A stretch of 64,000 bases of DNA, from contig CM040745.1 in the NCBI GenBank assembly GCA_022829145.1, forward strand, positions 18,558,906 through 18,622,905, given 5' to 3'. The notes under the pieces were generated by a model. That model did not search any database and was not told where the DNA came from. It saw only the letters and a program-made list of their open reading frames with translations. This document shows, one piece after another, positions 38,873 to 51,392 of the stretch (its first letter is position 1; each line of letters starts with the position of its first letter). This DNA is from Albula goreensis. Lineage: Eukaryota; Chordata; Actinopteri; Albuliformes; Albulidae. The position numbers were made by a program, and so were the translations under genes.

Positions 38873-41210
38873 TATTAATCATTCCCTGATTAGAGGAAGT
38901 GGTCAATGATTATATTTCCTGTCCACACCTCTTCACCTCTCTAGAGGCCCTAGAGCTCATGTTGAGCATTTTTCAGATCATTAAATGTAGAGATTTGTGC
39001 TACAAACCAGAATGAGTAATTACTATGTCCAAAAGCATGGTGGTACCCTCTGTGTTTAACTCCTCTCTTCAATATCTAGCCATATACCTCACTGCCTACA
39101 CATGGTCTACACTGGATTAAGACAAAGTACAGTTCTTTAACCTTAATTGAAATGAACTAGCCAAACTGTGCAAATAATAAAAAAAACTGCACTTAATTGT
39201 AGGACAAGCACAGACTTGGAGGTTCAAAAATTATATCCAAAAATAGTTTTTTAATGAAAAAAGTAAAAATTGTTCTTAAATTTTAAGTTTGGAACAAGTG
39301 CTGATTGTAATTAGACAACATTTGTAACATTCCACTTGTGTTACAAAATGGCTCTACAGTGTTAGAGTTGTCAAAGTATTTTGTTCTTTTTTCACCCATA
39401 CTGATTTTTCTGAGATAGGTCATCTTAATATCATTTCTGGAGTTATCTTAGTGCAGAATGTATGGTGCTACTATCCACTTTCATAGCTCATGCATTATCC
39501 AAGAGTAAAGGTCAGCGAGATCATTGTATGTGGTGGCAGTCTCTCTCTCTCTCTGTCTCTCTCTCTCGCTGTGGTCCCTCACACTGATGCCTACTAGTGG
39601 GATGCCTCATTGGGTTGCAGTCTGGCCCCAGGGCTCTGGAGGTCTGGTGGCTCCCAGGAAAGACAGCAGAACCTGAGAGGGAGGTGTGGCACAGTTTGGG
39701 TAAGTACAGCTTTGATGAGGACATTCTAAGAGACTCTGAGGGTTGATTGAGAAGCCACATTCACATGTGGAAAAAAATATTGCATGATGGTAGCAAAAGA
39801 GATAGGCTAAAGAAAGATTTAGACTGATTATTTTACTGTGGGAAGAAGCTGGTGCAAACAGCTGTAACAGTTCAATACTTGTTAATATTTTTCCTCAAAG
39901 ATTTCAAGATTATTTTGCAAGAATACATTACAATTGTTTTGATATTTTAGGACACATCTGCATAAGTCTCTTGGGTGTACCTCCAAAAAGTACAGGTTTA
40001 TCGCCACTTGACTAAATGATGTAAACAAAGGGCTCAACCCTAACTATATATCTTAATTGTAAGTTTTTGTAACAGGCTTGTCAGGCCCCTCCTCTAAACA
40101 TCTGTGTAACTAAGTAACTAAGCTTCTATTAATGTGTTTTAGACAGCCAAGCTTCAGTGCATGTCAGGTATATAACTACGTATGCCTCATATGTATACAT
40201 ATGTAGGAGACGTATGCCTCATACATAAATCTAAATACTCTCATACATCTGTAAAATACAATCCCAAAAAATCAAAGAACTAAATTATTGAGATCAAAAT
40301 ACTGAACAAGCACAATTTGGTTAAAACAATATACAGAGTAAACCCCCTAACTTACATACACTTTCTCTATAGTGACAAAAGAAGAGACTGAATAAATTGA
40401 AAAAGAGACAAAACGAAATAATTTAGATGCAGCAGTTCCCTTTGAAATTATATTAGACTATTGGTTTTCAAGTCATGGAGCCAGTCTGCTTGGAAGCCAC
40501 AGGAGAGAGCTGCTGCAATTCGTTCACTGCCGAAGCCTGCTCCACAGCCAGGAACCGGAACTCTTCCTGGCAAACCTTTATAAACGCTTAATGGTTTATA
40601 AAAAGGCAGTAATGCAGGCATGTCTCAATAGTACGTTTCCATGCAGTGCTCGTAATAACACACTTGCTTTGACAGCAATACAAAGTAGGCACTACAGCTA
40701 TTATTGTTCTTATTTTTCCACAGCAGCACTATAGTGCTTTTCCAGTGTTTTTTTTTTTTTTTCGGTGCTTTGTGCCAGATCATCAAGGGGAAAGCCTATG
40801 GGCAGCTAAAGCAAACATTTTCTGCTCATGAGTCCTGTTGGTCATTAGTACTGGACAATAATACATATACTAGACAATATATACATGTGCCCAAATTATA
40901 AGTCATGATACAATGGTAAAAGCAGTCGATCATTTGCAATTCTACTTTGTATTGCATTTTTGCACATGATAGAAATATTTGGCAATTCAGACAAGCATGT
41001 TGATTTCATACATTGTTTATTTAATCATATTCATCATGAACATTGATGTTGTAACCAATATAATGCATTGTGAATATCCTCCGTTATACAATCTATGAAC
41101 TGAAAAAAAAAAACCAGTGATGCCATCAATAATTTACAGAAGCCCTGAGAAGGGCAAGGTGAAAAAAATGAGGTGAAAAAAAATTTGAGCATAATTCTCT
41201 GTTTCTTTAA
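38873..41210. other. Non-coding stretch, small simple repeats only
   Basis: Contains a (CT)n run at 39540-39567 and a 15-bp T-run at about 40748-40762. No exon recognised. Confidence 0.5.
39540..39567 (+). repeat. (CT)n microsatellite, interrupted once
   Basis: CT units with one TGTCT interruption. Short simple repeat. Confidence 0.9.
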
Positions 41211-41216
41211 AACAAT

Positions 41217-41340
41217 TCTAATGACTTGCTAAGTTGTTAAATGACTTAGTAAGTTGTTTTCATAAATTATTAAGTTGTTAAAACGAGTAAGTCATTTTAA
41301 TGACTTAATAATGTTAAAACAACCTACGAACGTGTTTTAC
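41217..41340. repeat. Cluster of degenerate direct and inverted 20-bp repeats
   Basis: Variants of aatgacttagtaagttgttt occur several times in direct orientation (about 41220, 41240) and in inverted or rearranged form (gagtaagtcattttaatgac, about 41285-41304). The sequence then runs into ctacgaacgtgttttacgac. Such subterminal repeat clusters are common in non-autonomous DNA transposons, but no ends or target duplication could be fixed. Confidence 0.6.
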
Positions 41341-41349
41341 GACTACGAG

Positions 41350-41437
41350 TGCTAGTCTAGTGGTTAAGGTACATGACCAGAGTCTCTGAGATTGGTGGTC
41401 CAAGCCGAAGCAGTCTAGCCACAGCAAGAACACGGTG
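41350..41437 (+). mobile_element. tRNA-like head of an L2-tailed SINE (5' fragment)
   Basis: The sequence gtgctagtctagtggttaag gtacatgacc carries a tRNA A-box-like region (TAGTGGTTAAGG). The segment ttggtggtccaagcc sits where a B-box would be. Next comes gcagtctagccacagcaaga acacggtg, which matches the reverse complement of the SINE fragment at 33345-33482. The 3' body and tail are absent, so it is a 5' fragment or a rearranged copy. The tRNA-like fold is too degraded for a tRNA gene. Confidence 0.75.
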
Positions 41438-41439
41438 AA

Positions 41440-44400
41440 AGTTTATGCATTGGTTATTTATTTTACATTCTATGTATTTTCATCCAGCCAAATTAAAACA
41501 TGTCACTCACCATTTGGATTTTGCATCATTTGGATGTCCACATCTGCACACCTTGAGTAGATACTGATGTTCTGTGATTCTCATACATTCTTTCATGTCG
41601 TGGGTGGGAGTTTTATCGGCAGGTCCAAACCTTGCCTAAACCAATACCGAAATGTTCTGTGTAAATAAGCCACGATAGGGATATGTAAAGGGGATAACTC
41701 CTCATTCAGACAGCCATTCAGGTAGTGGGTGTTGCACTTTCTTTACATAGAAACATGTTTTATTTTACATTTAATCCAATTAATTTGTTTATTAAGTTTG
41801 AAATATGAAATGTAGATCAATAAATTAATTAAAAGAATTTATTTAGTAAATGTCTTCACAATTTTGATTAATGTTGCCTGTTTAGTTAAATAGCCAAATA
41901 TCCTAGTAGCAGAGGGCCTGAATGTAATCTAAAGTATTTTGCATACTACCATTTTTACCAGTCCTTGGCAGCACAACCTTATGCTACATTCCTGACAGTG
42001 AAGACAATGCTTGATCATTTAATACAGCCAATTTCCATCTACGCTGTCAGGTGTTTTTGAGAATGTACAAAGCTCCTGGGAAACTTCTCCCTCTCTTATT
42101 CCTCTTGTTCTCTGCTAGTTTTTCTTCTTTTTCATGTGCTGCTGATGTGGAAAACAAGTGCAGATTTTTTCCTCTCACCAATGAATTTGCTTCCACAGCC
42201 CCTAAACCAGTTCTGATTCTTTTTATTCTACCAATCTCTTCTTCACCTTTGTTATAATGTTCCTTGGAGAAGAACACATTTTAAATCACCTCGACAATAT
42301 TGTTATGACATCTATTGACTTTGCTGGTCCAAATGCCAAATGTCTAGGATTTCTCATTAGATCTATCTTTGGATGGTCCTGAACATAAAAAAGGGTTTTG
42401 TACGTGTATGGTCATGATATTATTAAAAGAAAGGGGGAGAAAGACTCCAAAATAGACATAAAAAGGTCATCTCATATAACCAACTGTTGGGGGATATACG
42501 GGTAAAAGGGTTTACTGTTGCTGTTCTGTTTGTTACAGTGTTTGGAAATTCAGAGTCTGCAGTATGTTTACAGCTAAGGCTCAGGACAAAATGAGTTAGT
42601 ACCTATTTATGTTCAGTCATGAAGCCCTTAAAACAGTTGACCAAAAGTAAAAAGAAACAAAGACATGGAAATGGTTTGGTTCAAAATTAAACACACAGCA
42701 GGATATCTCTGCAACTGTGTACAAAGCAGCCCGAGGACTCATTGATTTGAGCCTTGGATCAAAAGTTCTGATTCAGTTCTCTTAATGGACATCCATTGTT
42801 CTTATCTGCAGTAACTTCACCAAGAGTATCTTTTTTTTCTTGAATATTTACAAATTACCAAATGAATCTTGGTGGTGTCTTTTGTATAGCAAACAAGTAT
42901 GCTTCTCTGTTTACGTTTTTAAATTTTCACTAAACTGCCCCAACAAGCTAATAAGGCTCAATCAAAAGAAAACTTTTCCAACAAGACCTCAAGACCTGAT
43001 TGAACATCCCAGAACACTGAAATCACCTTGTTTAGTGTCACATTTAATACTGTAGTAGTTAGCCAGCTATTGGTTATATCTTGTGGTCTTGCTGGAGGAT
43101 TTTGTTTTTAATTTGGTCAAGGCTGAACTCCCGGAGTTACTTTGAAGACTTTAAATTATTTTTATAACTGCTAACTGTAGTCTGTGAATTGTTCAGATGG
43201 GTTCTCCAGAATTAATTAATAGAAATTAAAACAGTACCACTGGGTTTCTCTACTCTCCATATGTAAACAAACAGCATTGTATTGTGACCTTGCACCCAAA
43301 ACTTGCAATCAGTTTTCCCCTAGGTCTGTGTCAAACTCTCTTCCTGTCTGTTGAACTACCAGGAAACAAATTGTTCTATGATGAAGCTAGCAGGCCTCTT
43401 TGGCTGCAGATCACCACAAAGTCAAAATATGTTAATGTTATGTAAATATGTAAATGTTTGCAATACATTAAAATGTATGCATTAAAACCAGGCTGTATGC
43501 AGCAATATAACATTTCATTCCATGTGACCTTATTAATAGGTGGCTTATGACAATGTATGCTTGATCTTACTAGATATAAGGAGGCTAATACGGAACAGCC
43601 CTTGCTTCAGTAATTTACATAACATGGTCAAGTATGACAAATGCAGTGCTCTATACTATAAATTATTTGAATTCTTAACATAGTGTCCCGGTGACAAAGA
43701 ATCAGAACACTGCTGTAGCAATGGGGAAGGATTCTCATGTACTCATTCTTTCGGCTGAGACACAAGGTATCCCACACTGATGTTTTGTCAGTGTGTGGGA
43801 CAGGCAAGGTATGTAACAGAGGCAGAGTAATACATCAACAGTAATGCAGTGATAACATCACCTCTATAACGTGCAAATCAGGAAAATAATTTCTATGTTT
43901 TTGCCAGTTATTGCAACGGATAATCTCTCGCTGCTCACTGGTTCTTGAGCATCAATCAGATTATTTAATGTGTCTGCGGTTTTTTTCTTAATTGTGTGCT
44001 AATCTCTTTGTTATCATAGAATATGGTATGAACAATTACATTTCTTCCATGTTTCAGAATATTGTCACTGTCAAAAGTCATGTGATCTAACACAGGAGTG
44101 AGAAAGTGATAAAATCAGACACTGCAGAAATGGGTCAATCAGAGCAGCACCTAGTACCCTGTGTCACCACCCACACCTCCACTGAACTTGATCTATACAT
44201 TAAAAATCAATATGGGTATGGGTTGCACAGTCTGAGATATATAGTTTAAAAGGACTTTGTATGGATCAAGCACCGTAGAACTGTGTGAATGATTGAGAAA
44301 GGGATCAATAAATTACAGATGCATTTTAATGATGACAAAAGTAGAATAAGTTATTGCACAATAACATTGCTATGTATAATGCTAAAACGTAACATACATA

Positions 44401-46870
44401 TCCAAAATCCATTAAAACATACAAAAAACAATCTAGCCAAAACCCCTTAATATCTGAGGGTCAGCCTTTGTCTTCGACTAGACAAGTTTCCTCTGATAAC
44501 TCCTTTAACATTATCTGCTGTCTTGCATTGATTTGCAAAGCACAGTGGGGGATGCTAATTGAACTTTGATATAGTGCATCATCTGCAATTATCTAATCAT
44601 CTGTTTTATAGAATTTTATTCATTTCAGATGCTGCCCCTTTAAGGATAGTTTTGTTCAGCTTATTGACATCACAGTGGGTGATGTTCGCAAACCCTTGGT
44701 GCAGTACTGTCATTGGAATTTTCTCCATCAGTGACAAAAGAATCCCCCATCAGAGATAATCATAAGATCACCCTAATAGCAGACAGTCGTTACTGTACTG
44801 CACAGGAGCGTTGATTTAGAAACGAAAAGCCTTGCAGGACCAGAAAAGGCCAACTTCTCCAGAAACTTGTTCACCAACTGTGGGTTTGCAAATGCCCTCT
44901 GCCACTTTGTTGGTTTTCATGTTAGCAAAGGTAAATAATACATGAGTGAAAGGAAAAATGCAAAACTGAAAAAATGAAGCAATTGGTAAAACATGGAGAC
45001 AAGAAATGAAGTAATTAATTGATGACATCCAAAAATAAATAAATACAGTGATAATGTACATCACAGCAACAACAATACAAGAAATATAATGAATCAGTTT
45101 ATTATTAGTTGAAATGATGTACAAATTAATTTAATAAAAAACTTCTTTGTAGGTGCTTAAGTCAATGATAAAAAATCTACATTTATTATGAAATAAATAT
45201 TTAAATTTGAACTGAAGCACACAGACAAAGCACAGTGCAGTAAGAATGCCTGTGGTCTCTAGCATCTTTCATACAATGTTTTTATTCAATGTGTACACAC
45301 AAGCAGCAGTGAGACCTTTGTGTCTGGCCAGCCCGGCTTTACGGTCCAATGGGGCTGCACCATTACCTTCCTGTGGTTTAAGGCTCATTTCACTGGAAAA
45401 AACACCAAAGAAAAGACTAGAGGAAATATAGTCATTGGGCTTAAATGGACCCTGGCCTCAGAACACTGCCATGATCCAGCTGGTTGCCCCCCAGATACCA
45501 ACCACACTGTTATGGTATGCCAATAGCAGTCCATGAGTCCTCCTTGCTGTTCCTCAGGGCTCACTGACTGGTACCCATTCACCCACAGAGGAACGCATGC
45601 TCAAACACTCACCACTTGCAATTGAATCTGGCAGCTATGACCATCAGATTAACCAACTCCAGATTTGGGGGGTCACTCTTAGTGTGACTCAGTGACAGAG
45701 GGAAATGTCATTTGTGTGCCTCGTTTGCCATGTTTATTCTACTCTCCTGCTGCAGGTGTTAAAACCGTAAAACTGCTGACCTATTGTTAATGGGAGGAGA
45801 CACAACACTGCTGGAGAATACAGCTGGTGTGCTTTCACCCCAGCACAAAGGCCGTCACCTGTTATCAATCCAGAGCTACAACCCGGCAGCTGAGGAAGCA
45901 GGACATTTAACCGGGGCAGCATTTCCCATACATGACGTACAGACAGAAAGAAAGAAAATAAATAAAAAATAACACAAGGAAGACTATGGCGGAAAAGGGA
46001 GCTTTCGTTGATTTTTAAAAGAATGGGGGGCATGGAAGAGTTGCGTGATCTGTTGTTGACAAGTTTATGTGACACTCCAGCTCTGACATGGCATTACTGT
46101 AGTCTCCACACATCAAATGAATGAAAGCCGAGAAGAAAATATAAAATTTTTGTCAAAGCCTTTCAAAGCAAATACCCAGGGGAAATACCGATTTGTCAAA
46201 ACAGATCACAAGCAGGAACAAGATGTCATACAAAATAAATATGTAAGGTGCAATCTGTAGAATGCAGGTATGGACAGAGAGGTTGTGAAAGCCACTGTGT
46301 AAATATACTGCACAGATCTATGTCGTCAACCTTGAAGACAAAAGATGCATGGTTCACAGTGCCCTCACTGTTACTGATTCCCCATTAGTCATGTTACCTT
46401 TAAACCAAATATCATCATAACCCTCTGGCAGGTAAATATAAATCTGCTGCTTGAAATCATAGTCTGAGAAATGTGTTTGCTTAATTTGTTCATTATTTTA
46501 AAAATATAGGTATCAAGTTGATCAATCACTACTAATACTATAAATTCTACTGATTATACAGCATATTGACTACATATATGAAATAAATTATGAATACTGG
46601 AAAAATAGCTAATGGCATTCCTGGAATTATCCATTTAAAATAGTTCCTGAAACTGTTCTGAAAATGAATAAGAATTGTGATGAATATTTAACAGTTTAGC
46701 ATATTTAACAGTTTAACATAGTGTTAAAGTTCTAGTCACCATAACTCATCATTATGATCAATAAACAATGTGATATTAATAACTTGCCATGCACTACCAG
46801 CTAAAATATAACATATGAATACTGTGATTCTTTTTACAATGAAAAGCAAAATAGCCAGTAACCTTGTAAG
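41440..46870. other. Long non-coding stretch, nothing firmly recognised
   Basis: Mostly AT-rich single-copy DNA. A block at 42250-42340 contains cgacaatattgttatg, two inverted SOX-like ACAAT cores. A stem-loop with tcccacactga/tcagtgtgtggga arms lies at 43769-43800. A 17-bp tandem duplication (atatttaacagttta) lies at about 46686-46720. No exon recognised. Confidence 0.45.
43769..43800. repeat. Small stem-loop sequence
   Basis: The arms tcccacactga and tcagtgtgtggga are complementary except for one extra dinucleotide, with a short loop. It lies in non-repetitive DNA and has no assigned role. Confidence 0.55.
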
Positions 46871-46873
46871 GGG

Positions 46874-47018
46874 AGCAGTGTAGTGGCTGAGGAAATGTTC
46901 CTGTAGGTCCCAGGGAGGACAGTGCTGTTATAGCCCTGAGCAACGTACCTAACCTAATGTGCTTCAGTAGTGGACATTCGGGAAGAAGAAAGACTGTGTA
47001 AGTCACTCTGAATATGGG
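46874..47018 (+). mobile_element. tRNA-derived SINE with L2-type tail, plus strand
   Basis: The head ggggagcagtgtagtggctg agg is an A-box-like tRNA segment. It is followed by gtaggtcccagggaggacag (B-box position and body), tgctgttatagccctgagca acgtacctaacct, and gtgtaagtcactctgaatat. That last string corresponds to the L2-type GTAAGTCGCTCTGGATAA stem near the 3' end of fish SINEs. It is nearly full length but diverged. It is the same family as the minus-strand copy at 19402-19556. Confidence 0.78.
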
Positions 47019-47019
47019 G

Positions 47020-48020
47020 TATGCTCACCAATAAATGGTGCAATTTAATAACACAGATTGAGCAAAGAAACTGTAGCAACCAGAATGCTGTCCTAATGCA
47101 TGTGAGCTGGGGCTGATGTTTTTATCAGCTAGCAAGATTTGATGAATCACTGGCTGACAGTGCAGGTGTTTACAAAGTTGTTCACTCATTATAGGAAAGT
47201 GCAGATGAATAATTAGGTCTGACAAGGACTGATGGTTCCATGTCAGGGTCTTATATCAACAAATGTGCATTCACTAAAGCTCACAAATTGTTTATCCATT
47301 GTTTATCTGGATCAACCTCCAGAATGACAATGCAATGATTTTGTTTTAGGTTGCAAAAGACAAGCGATTGTAAAATGCAATGATAGTGTGAACGGATGCT
47401 AAGTATGCTGGGAACTTAACTGACACAGCTGACAGCACACAGCAGTACATTTTCTAGTTTTGTGTTATTAATGGCTCACTGGGGCTCCACTGAGACACAA
47501 GTCTCAGGAACAGGTGAGCAAACTCAAATGAACAAAAATTTAAATGGATGACAAAATACCTATGCAGTCAATGGTTATATGTTTCTTTGTAAGAAATGAG
47601 ACCAATATAGAAGGATACCCCCTGTAACCTCAGTCTTAAAAAAGGCATGCACTACTTGGTTTCAATATTTGAGATGGAAGACAATCACACAGAAGAAATG
47701 GCAAGGTCTCGTTTGGTATTGATTGTGCAGCTTTTGAAATGCACTGATGACATTGGAGTGTGTGGTATTGCAAATACAATCTCAGTCATATTTTTAACAA
47801 AATGAACCATTTAACTAAAAGTTAACCCAATTTCTTTTATTCCCAAGAACAGGCTGATAATATAATTTTGCCAAGTGTTGAGGTCCCCAAGCTGTACTGA
47901 TGAAAACATAAAGAAAGCCTATTCAGTTGTAAGTTAGAGCTAAGCAAAGCATTGATCAAATTCAGACATAGTATGTATGTAACTGTGTTTATGTGTAGTA
48001 CATGTCACAAACTGTATATG
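47020..48020. other. Non-coding stretch, possible regulatory patch
   Basis: The non-repetitive DNA at about 47040-47520 includes attgtttatccattgtttat (paired forkhead-like TGTTTAT cores, about 47289). No exon or repeat recognised. Confidence 0.4.
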
Positions 48021-48026
48021 TGTATT

Positions 48027-48105
48027 CAGTGGCGTGCTCAGGCAGTCCAAAAGGGCGCCATGGGGATGATTGCCCCCAGGCCCTCCCGACCACACCAGAA
48101 TGTGT
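48027..48105 (+). mobile_element. Possible hAT-type transposon end fragment
   Basis: The string cagtggcgtgctcaggcagt followed by gggcgcc and the C-rich gcccccaggccctcccgacc resembles the CAGTGGCG-type ends of hAT elements and related fish repeats. No opposite end or 8-bp target duplication was found, so this is a weak call. Confidence 0.3.
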
Positions 48106-49850
48106 AGTAGATATGAATGTATGTATGCTGCCCGGACAGTGAAATTCTCACAGCATGACAGAGAGAGCTACCTTTCCACTATATAGAGCCCTTTCTACAC
48201 TGCCAGCACCATATCCCTGTCACAGATTCATGTTACAAAAGCCTCAGATGAAACCCATCTCCAATCCACTGCACAGGGAGTTAATGACGCAGGTTCTGAA
48301 GGAAAAGCCATGGCTCTTCAGCCCCACTCTACCAATCAGCACCAGCATGAGAATGATATCTCTGACCTCTTCTCCTTGTGTTTCAAAATATACCAACCTT
48401 TCCTCTTTGCTTCACCCCTTTCGGTTCCTTTGTTCTGTCCCCATAAGACAACTCTAGCATGTCCATACCATCCTAAACCTTGCTGGATCTTACAGCATGG
48501 CTTACATCTCATAAAATGCCAAGAACTGTTCTTACTGGAACTCTTCTTCATATTAGTTAAAGCACCATTGTCTCATGTGGAATGTGAACAGTACAGATTT
48601 GTCAACATGGGCTGGCTCTCTCACTGTTCCAGCGCTACATCAATTTACCAGTGAAGAAATTGCTGACTTAAAAAAGGGTTTCCCAAAAGTTAATATTTTC
48701 ACACAATTTTCATTAAAGTTATCTGGGCTGTAGAGACCACAGGCACATGTTATCAACAAGAACTGCTTTGATTTTTTACACTGGCTCTACAGTCAGTGGT
48801 GACTGTAGATTTAATGCATTGTTAATGAGTAATTTGCAAACCTCGTATTCATCTTCATCTTCTATAAGATCACAGCTGTTCAGCTTAGACAGATCCTAAA
48901 TCTCAGTTACAAAATCTAAATTAAAAATCTAAAATTTACATTTTGTAATAAGAGTAGAGGAAATTACTTGCAAACTAAGTTATGCCAAAAAAGTTTCCTG
49001 GCTGTTCATTTCATTTTCTCTCTTGCTTTTTTTTTTTGGAATTCAAGAACAAGCCTGATACACACCATTAAACATGCACTGTTGCCTTTGTGAATAACTA
49101 TATGAAGCTGGAGATTGTACAGAGCACAAAATTCACAAAAGGGCCAGTGCTTGCAGCTTGTCTCTCTGCTTGTATTTGGAGTGGAGATTTGGGAAGGTAT
49201 CCCCTTGGTGCACACCCCTCCTCCTTACTGTCTGTCTTGGGCTGCACTGTCCAAGGCTTTGATCAGTCTGGATTCCAGAGACTGCAGCAGACAGCACGTG
49301 ACACAGGATGTACAGGCTATGATGTGAGCTACCTTATAATGATTTGATCAAAATGAACTGTAGGGTTTACACTGTTGATATTATTGTCACATGCATTTAT
49401 ATATAGTAGCCAGAGAGCAGTGCTCATTGAGTCCAAATGACAGTAATCTAGCTTTATTGAACATAAATAATATATTTTGGATAAATAGAAGGCAGAGAAT
49501 TGTAAAAAAAAAAACAGAATGAGGATAAATAGTGATGCATGGTGAAAGAAAAGGATGAGAGAAATTAAGGTGTGTTATAGGCCCTATGATGACTGAGTCT
49601 GTATCCTGTAGTTGAGGCTTTTAGCTGTAGCTGCCAGGAATAATCTTCACAATACCATGAGCACTGCTCTTGGGAAGCTATGAAAAGTCATCTCACTGGC
49701 CCCTGAATCAACCCAATTAGTTATGAAATGATTTCATACACATACAAACAGTGTTGCATTTTCACAAATCTTTTAGTTATTAATTTAAATGAATTAAATA
49801 TGTATTAACATCTAGAATAAGCAGACTACAATTAATGACTAATGAATAAG
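48106..49850. other. Non-coding stretch, nothing recognised
   Basis: Overlapping plus-strand frames of 100 and 114 codons at 48155-48654 show no recognisable domain or splice structure. A decayed retrocopy cannot be excluded. Confidence 0.45.
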
Positions 49851-49854
49851 TGTG

Positions 49855-50290
49855 CTGCCAGCCATTTGCACCTGTCCAGCTGTGGTGAATGGAATAATGC
49901 TTGAGGACTTGTGAAGCCTCCTGCAGCAGTATCATTAGCACAGAGCTGGGCCACGTGATGGGTGTTGATTTCCAGCTGGGCGCCAGGATCATTTAACTCC
50001 TCAGCATGCCATTAGGGTCTGTCACACCGAATGTGTGCTCCCCTCCTGCAGCGTAGTCCAGGGGTCCTCATGACAAACCACATCTCAGTGACTGTCACTG
50101 CTGATCCGCCAACATTAGCATAACGTTAGCGTCAGTTCCACAGGGACACTGAGCCTCTGATTTGCATGACAAGGTATGGCCGCAGGCACCCACATCTGAG
50201 AGCAGGGTTAATTAACAGCCTTCAGAATTATCTCAGTCAAAATTAAAGAAAGCGATTGGAGGGGAGGGAGAGATAAGCGCTGGAATTAGT
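49855..50290. promoter_or_regulatory. Candidate conserved non-coding block
   Basis: Long non-repetitive block of balanced composition. Its motifs include gatttgcatgacaagg (octamer-like ATTTGCAT, about 50159), gcagggttaattaacagcc (HNF1-like palindrome GTTAATTAAC, about 50201), several E-boxes (CAGCTG near 49877 and 49972) and gccattagggtctgtcacac (about 50008). No convincing frame. Among the better enhancer candidates here, but conservation is untested. Confidence 0.38.
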
Positions 50291-51330
50291 GGATGTCGTT
50301 GCATGTTTGTCTACCAAGTAGTTAACTACTGACCCCAAATATATTTTTCCTCTTGTCCCTTAACACTCCAGGGCAGTTCACTGCCAAGCAGAATACCAGG
50401 GCCTGTGTCTGAGACACTGGGAAATGAATGCTCTTTTTTCCTGTTACAGGAAGTACTCTTGTGTAACTTTGGCCTGTGCTTCTGAGGAAAAGTGAATCAT
50501 TCTTCTTTTTATCCCTCTGTATTCTTTTATTACTTTGAACTAATGATGGTCTTATGGAATTAAACATTTTCCCCCTGACAACTTTTCAGCTTAAACTTTT
50601 TGAAATACTTTTTTTTTATTTTCATAGAGGGGCATCTTCATTCTACTGCATTTTCCTTTTTACCACGATATATGTACCCCCACCCATCAAGTATTGCTCC
50701 TGGAGTTAAAAATGTATAATGATGAAATTAACATGTTTATAAAACAAATTACAATTAATTACTTGCAGAAATTACAACCATGCTTTAGTCATTCAGTGAA
50801 GGTAGCAGATAGCAGCACATAGTAGAATTGGGCTTTCTCCTTGTTTTCCATTCAGCATTATTATAGTTTTCTTATGGTCTTGAAAACACTGAAATATTAG
50901 ATAGCAATAAGTTGATGAGCAAAGTCCCATAATTTTATTTTTATTGATCCATGACCTTGTTTCCTGAGGGTTTTGGTACTAATTTTTTCACACTTACATT
51001 TTGCAGAAATCTGCCAGCTTTTCAGGAAAATGTCTGTTATTGTAGATAAAGCTCATTCAGAATGTATTTTTTACTCTTGCTTGGGCCTTCTTTTGGCTCC
51101 AAGCTGTTTTCATTAAAGAAAACTCAGTAGCATGCTAGCTATGTTTACATTCTGCGCTTTGTAAAAACTGTAAGTAATCAATATTGTTGTAATCCTCCCT
51201 CGCAGGCACACTTTGAAGCCATGCATCAGCTTAGCTTAAGGTTTACTCCTTCCCCTTAGCTTCAGTAAATCTGGCACTTCTTGTGTCCAGGCCACTATAT
51301 GCCATAAAGAGGAGCTATATGAAACATAGT
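50291..51330. other. Non-coding stretch, nothing recognised
   Basis: AT-rich DNA with short T-runs and no recognised exon. Confidence 0.5.
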
Positions 51331-51335
51331 AATAA

Positions 51336-51392
<57 letters not shown>
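51336..51392 (+). repeat. (AAT)n microsatellite, about 19 units
   Basis: Uninterrupted AAT units. The poly-Leu frame on the minus strand is an artefact of the repeat. Confidence 0.98.

Noticed and set aside
41350..41437. Functional tRNA gene
   Set aside because: Only A-box-like and weak B-box-like parts are present, the cloverleaf does not close, and the sequence matches a SINE fragment elsewhere in the window.
48155..48654. Processed pseudogene
   Set aside because: Two overlapping frames of about 100 codons, but no recognised parent protein, poly-A tail or target duplication.
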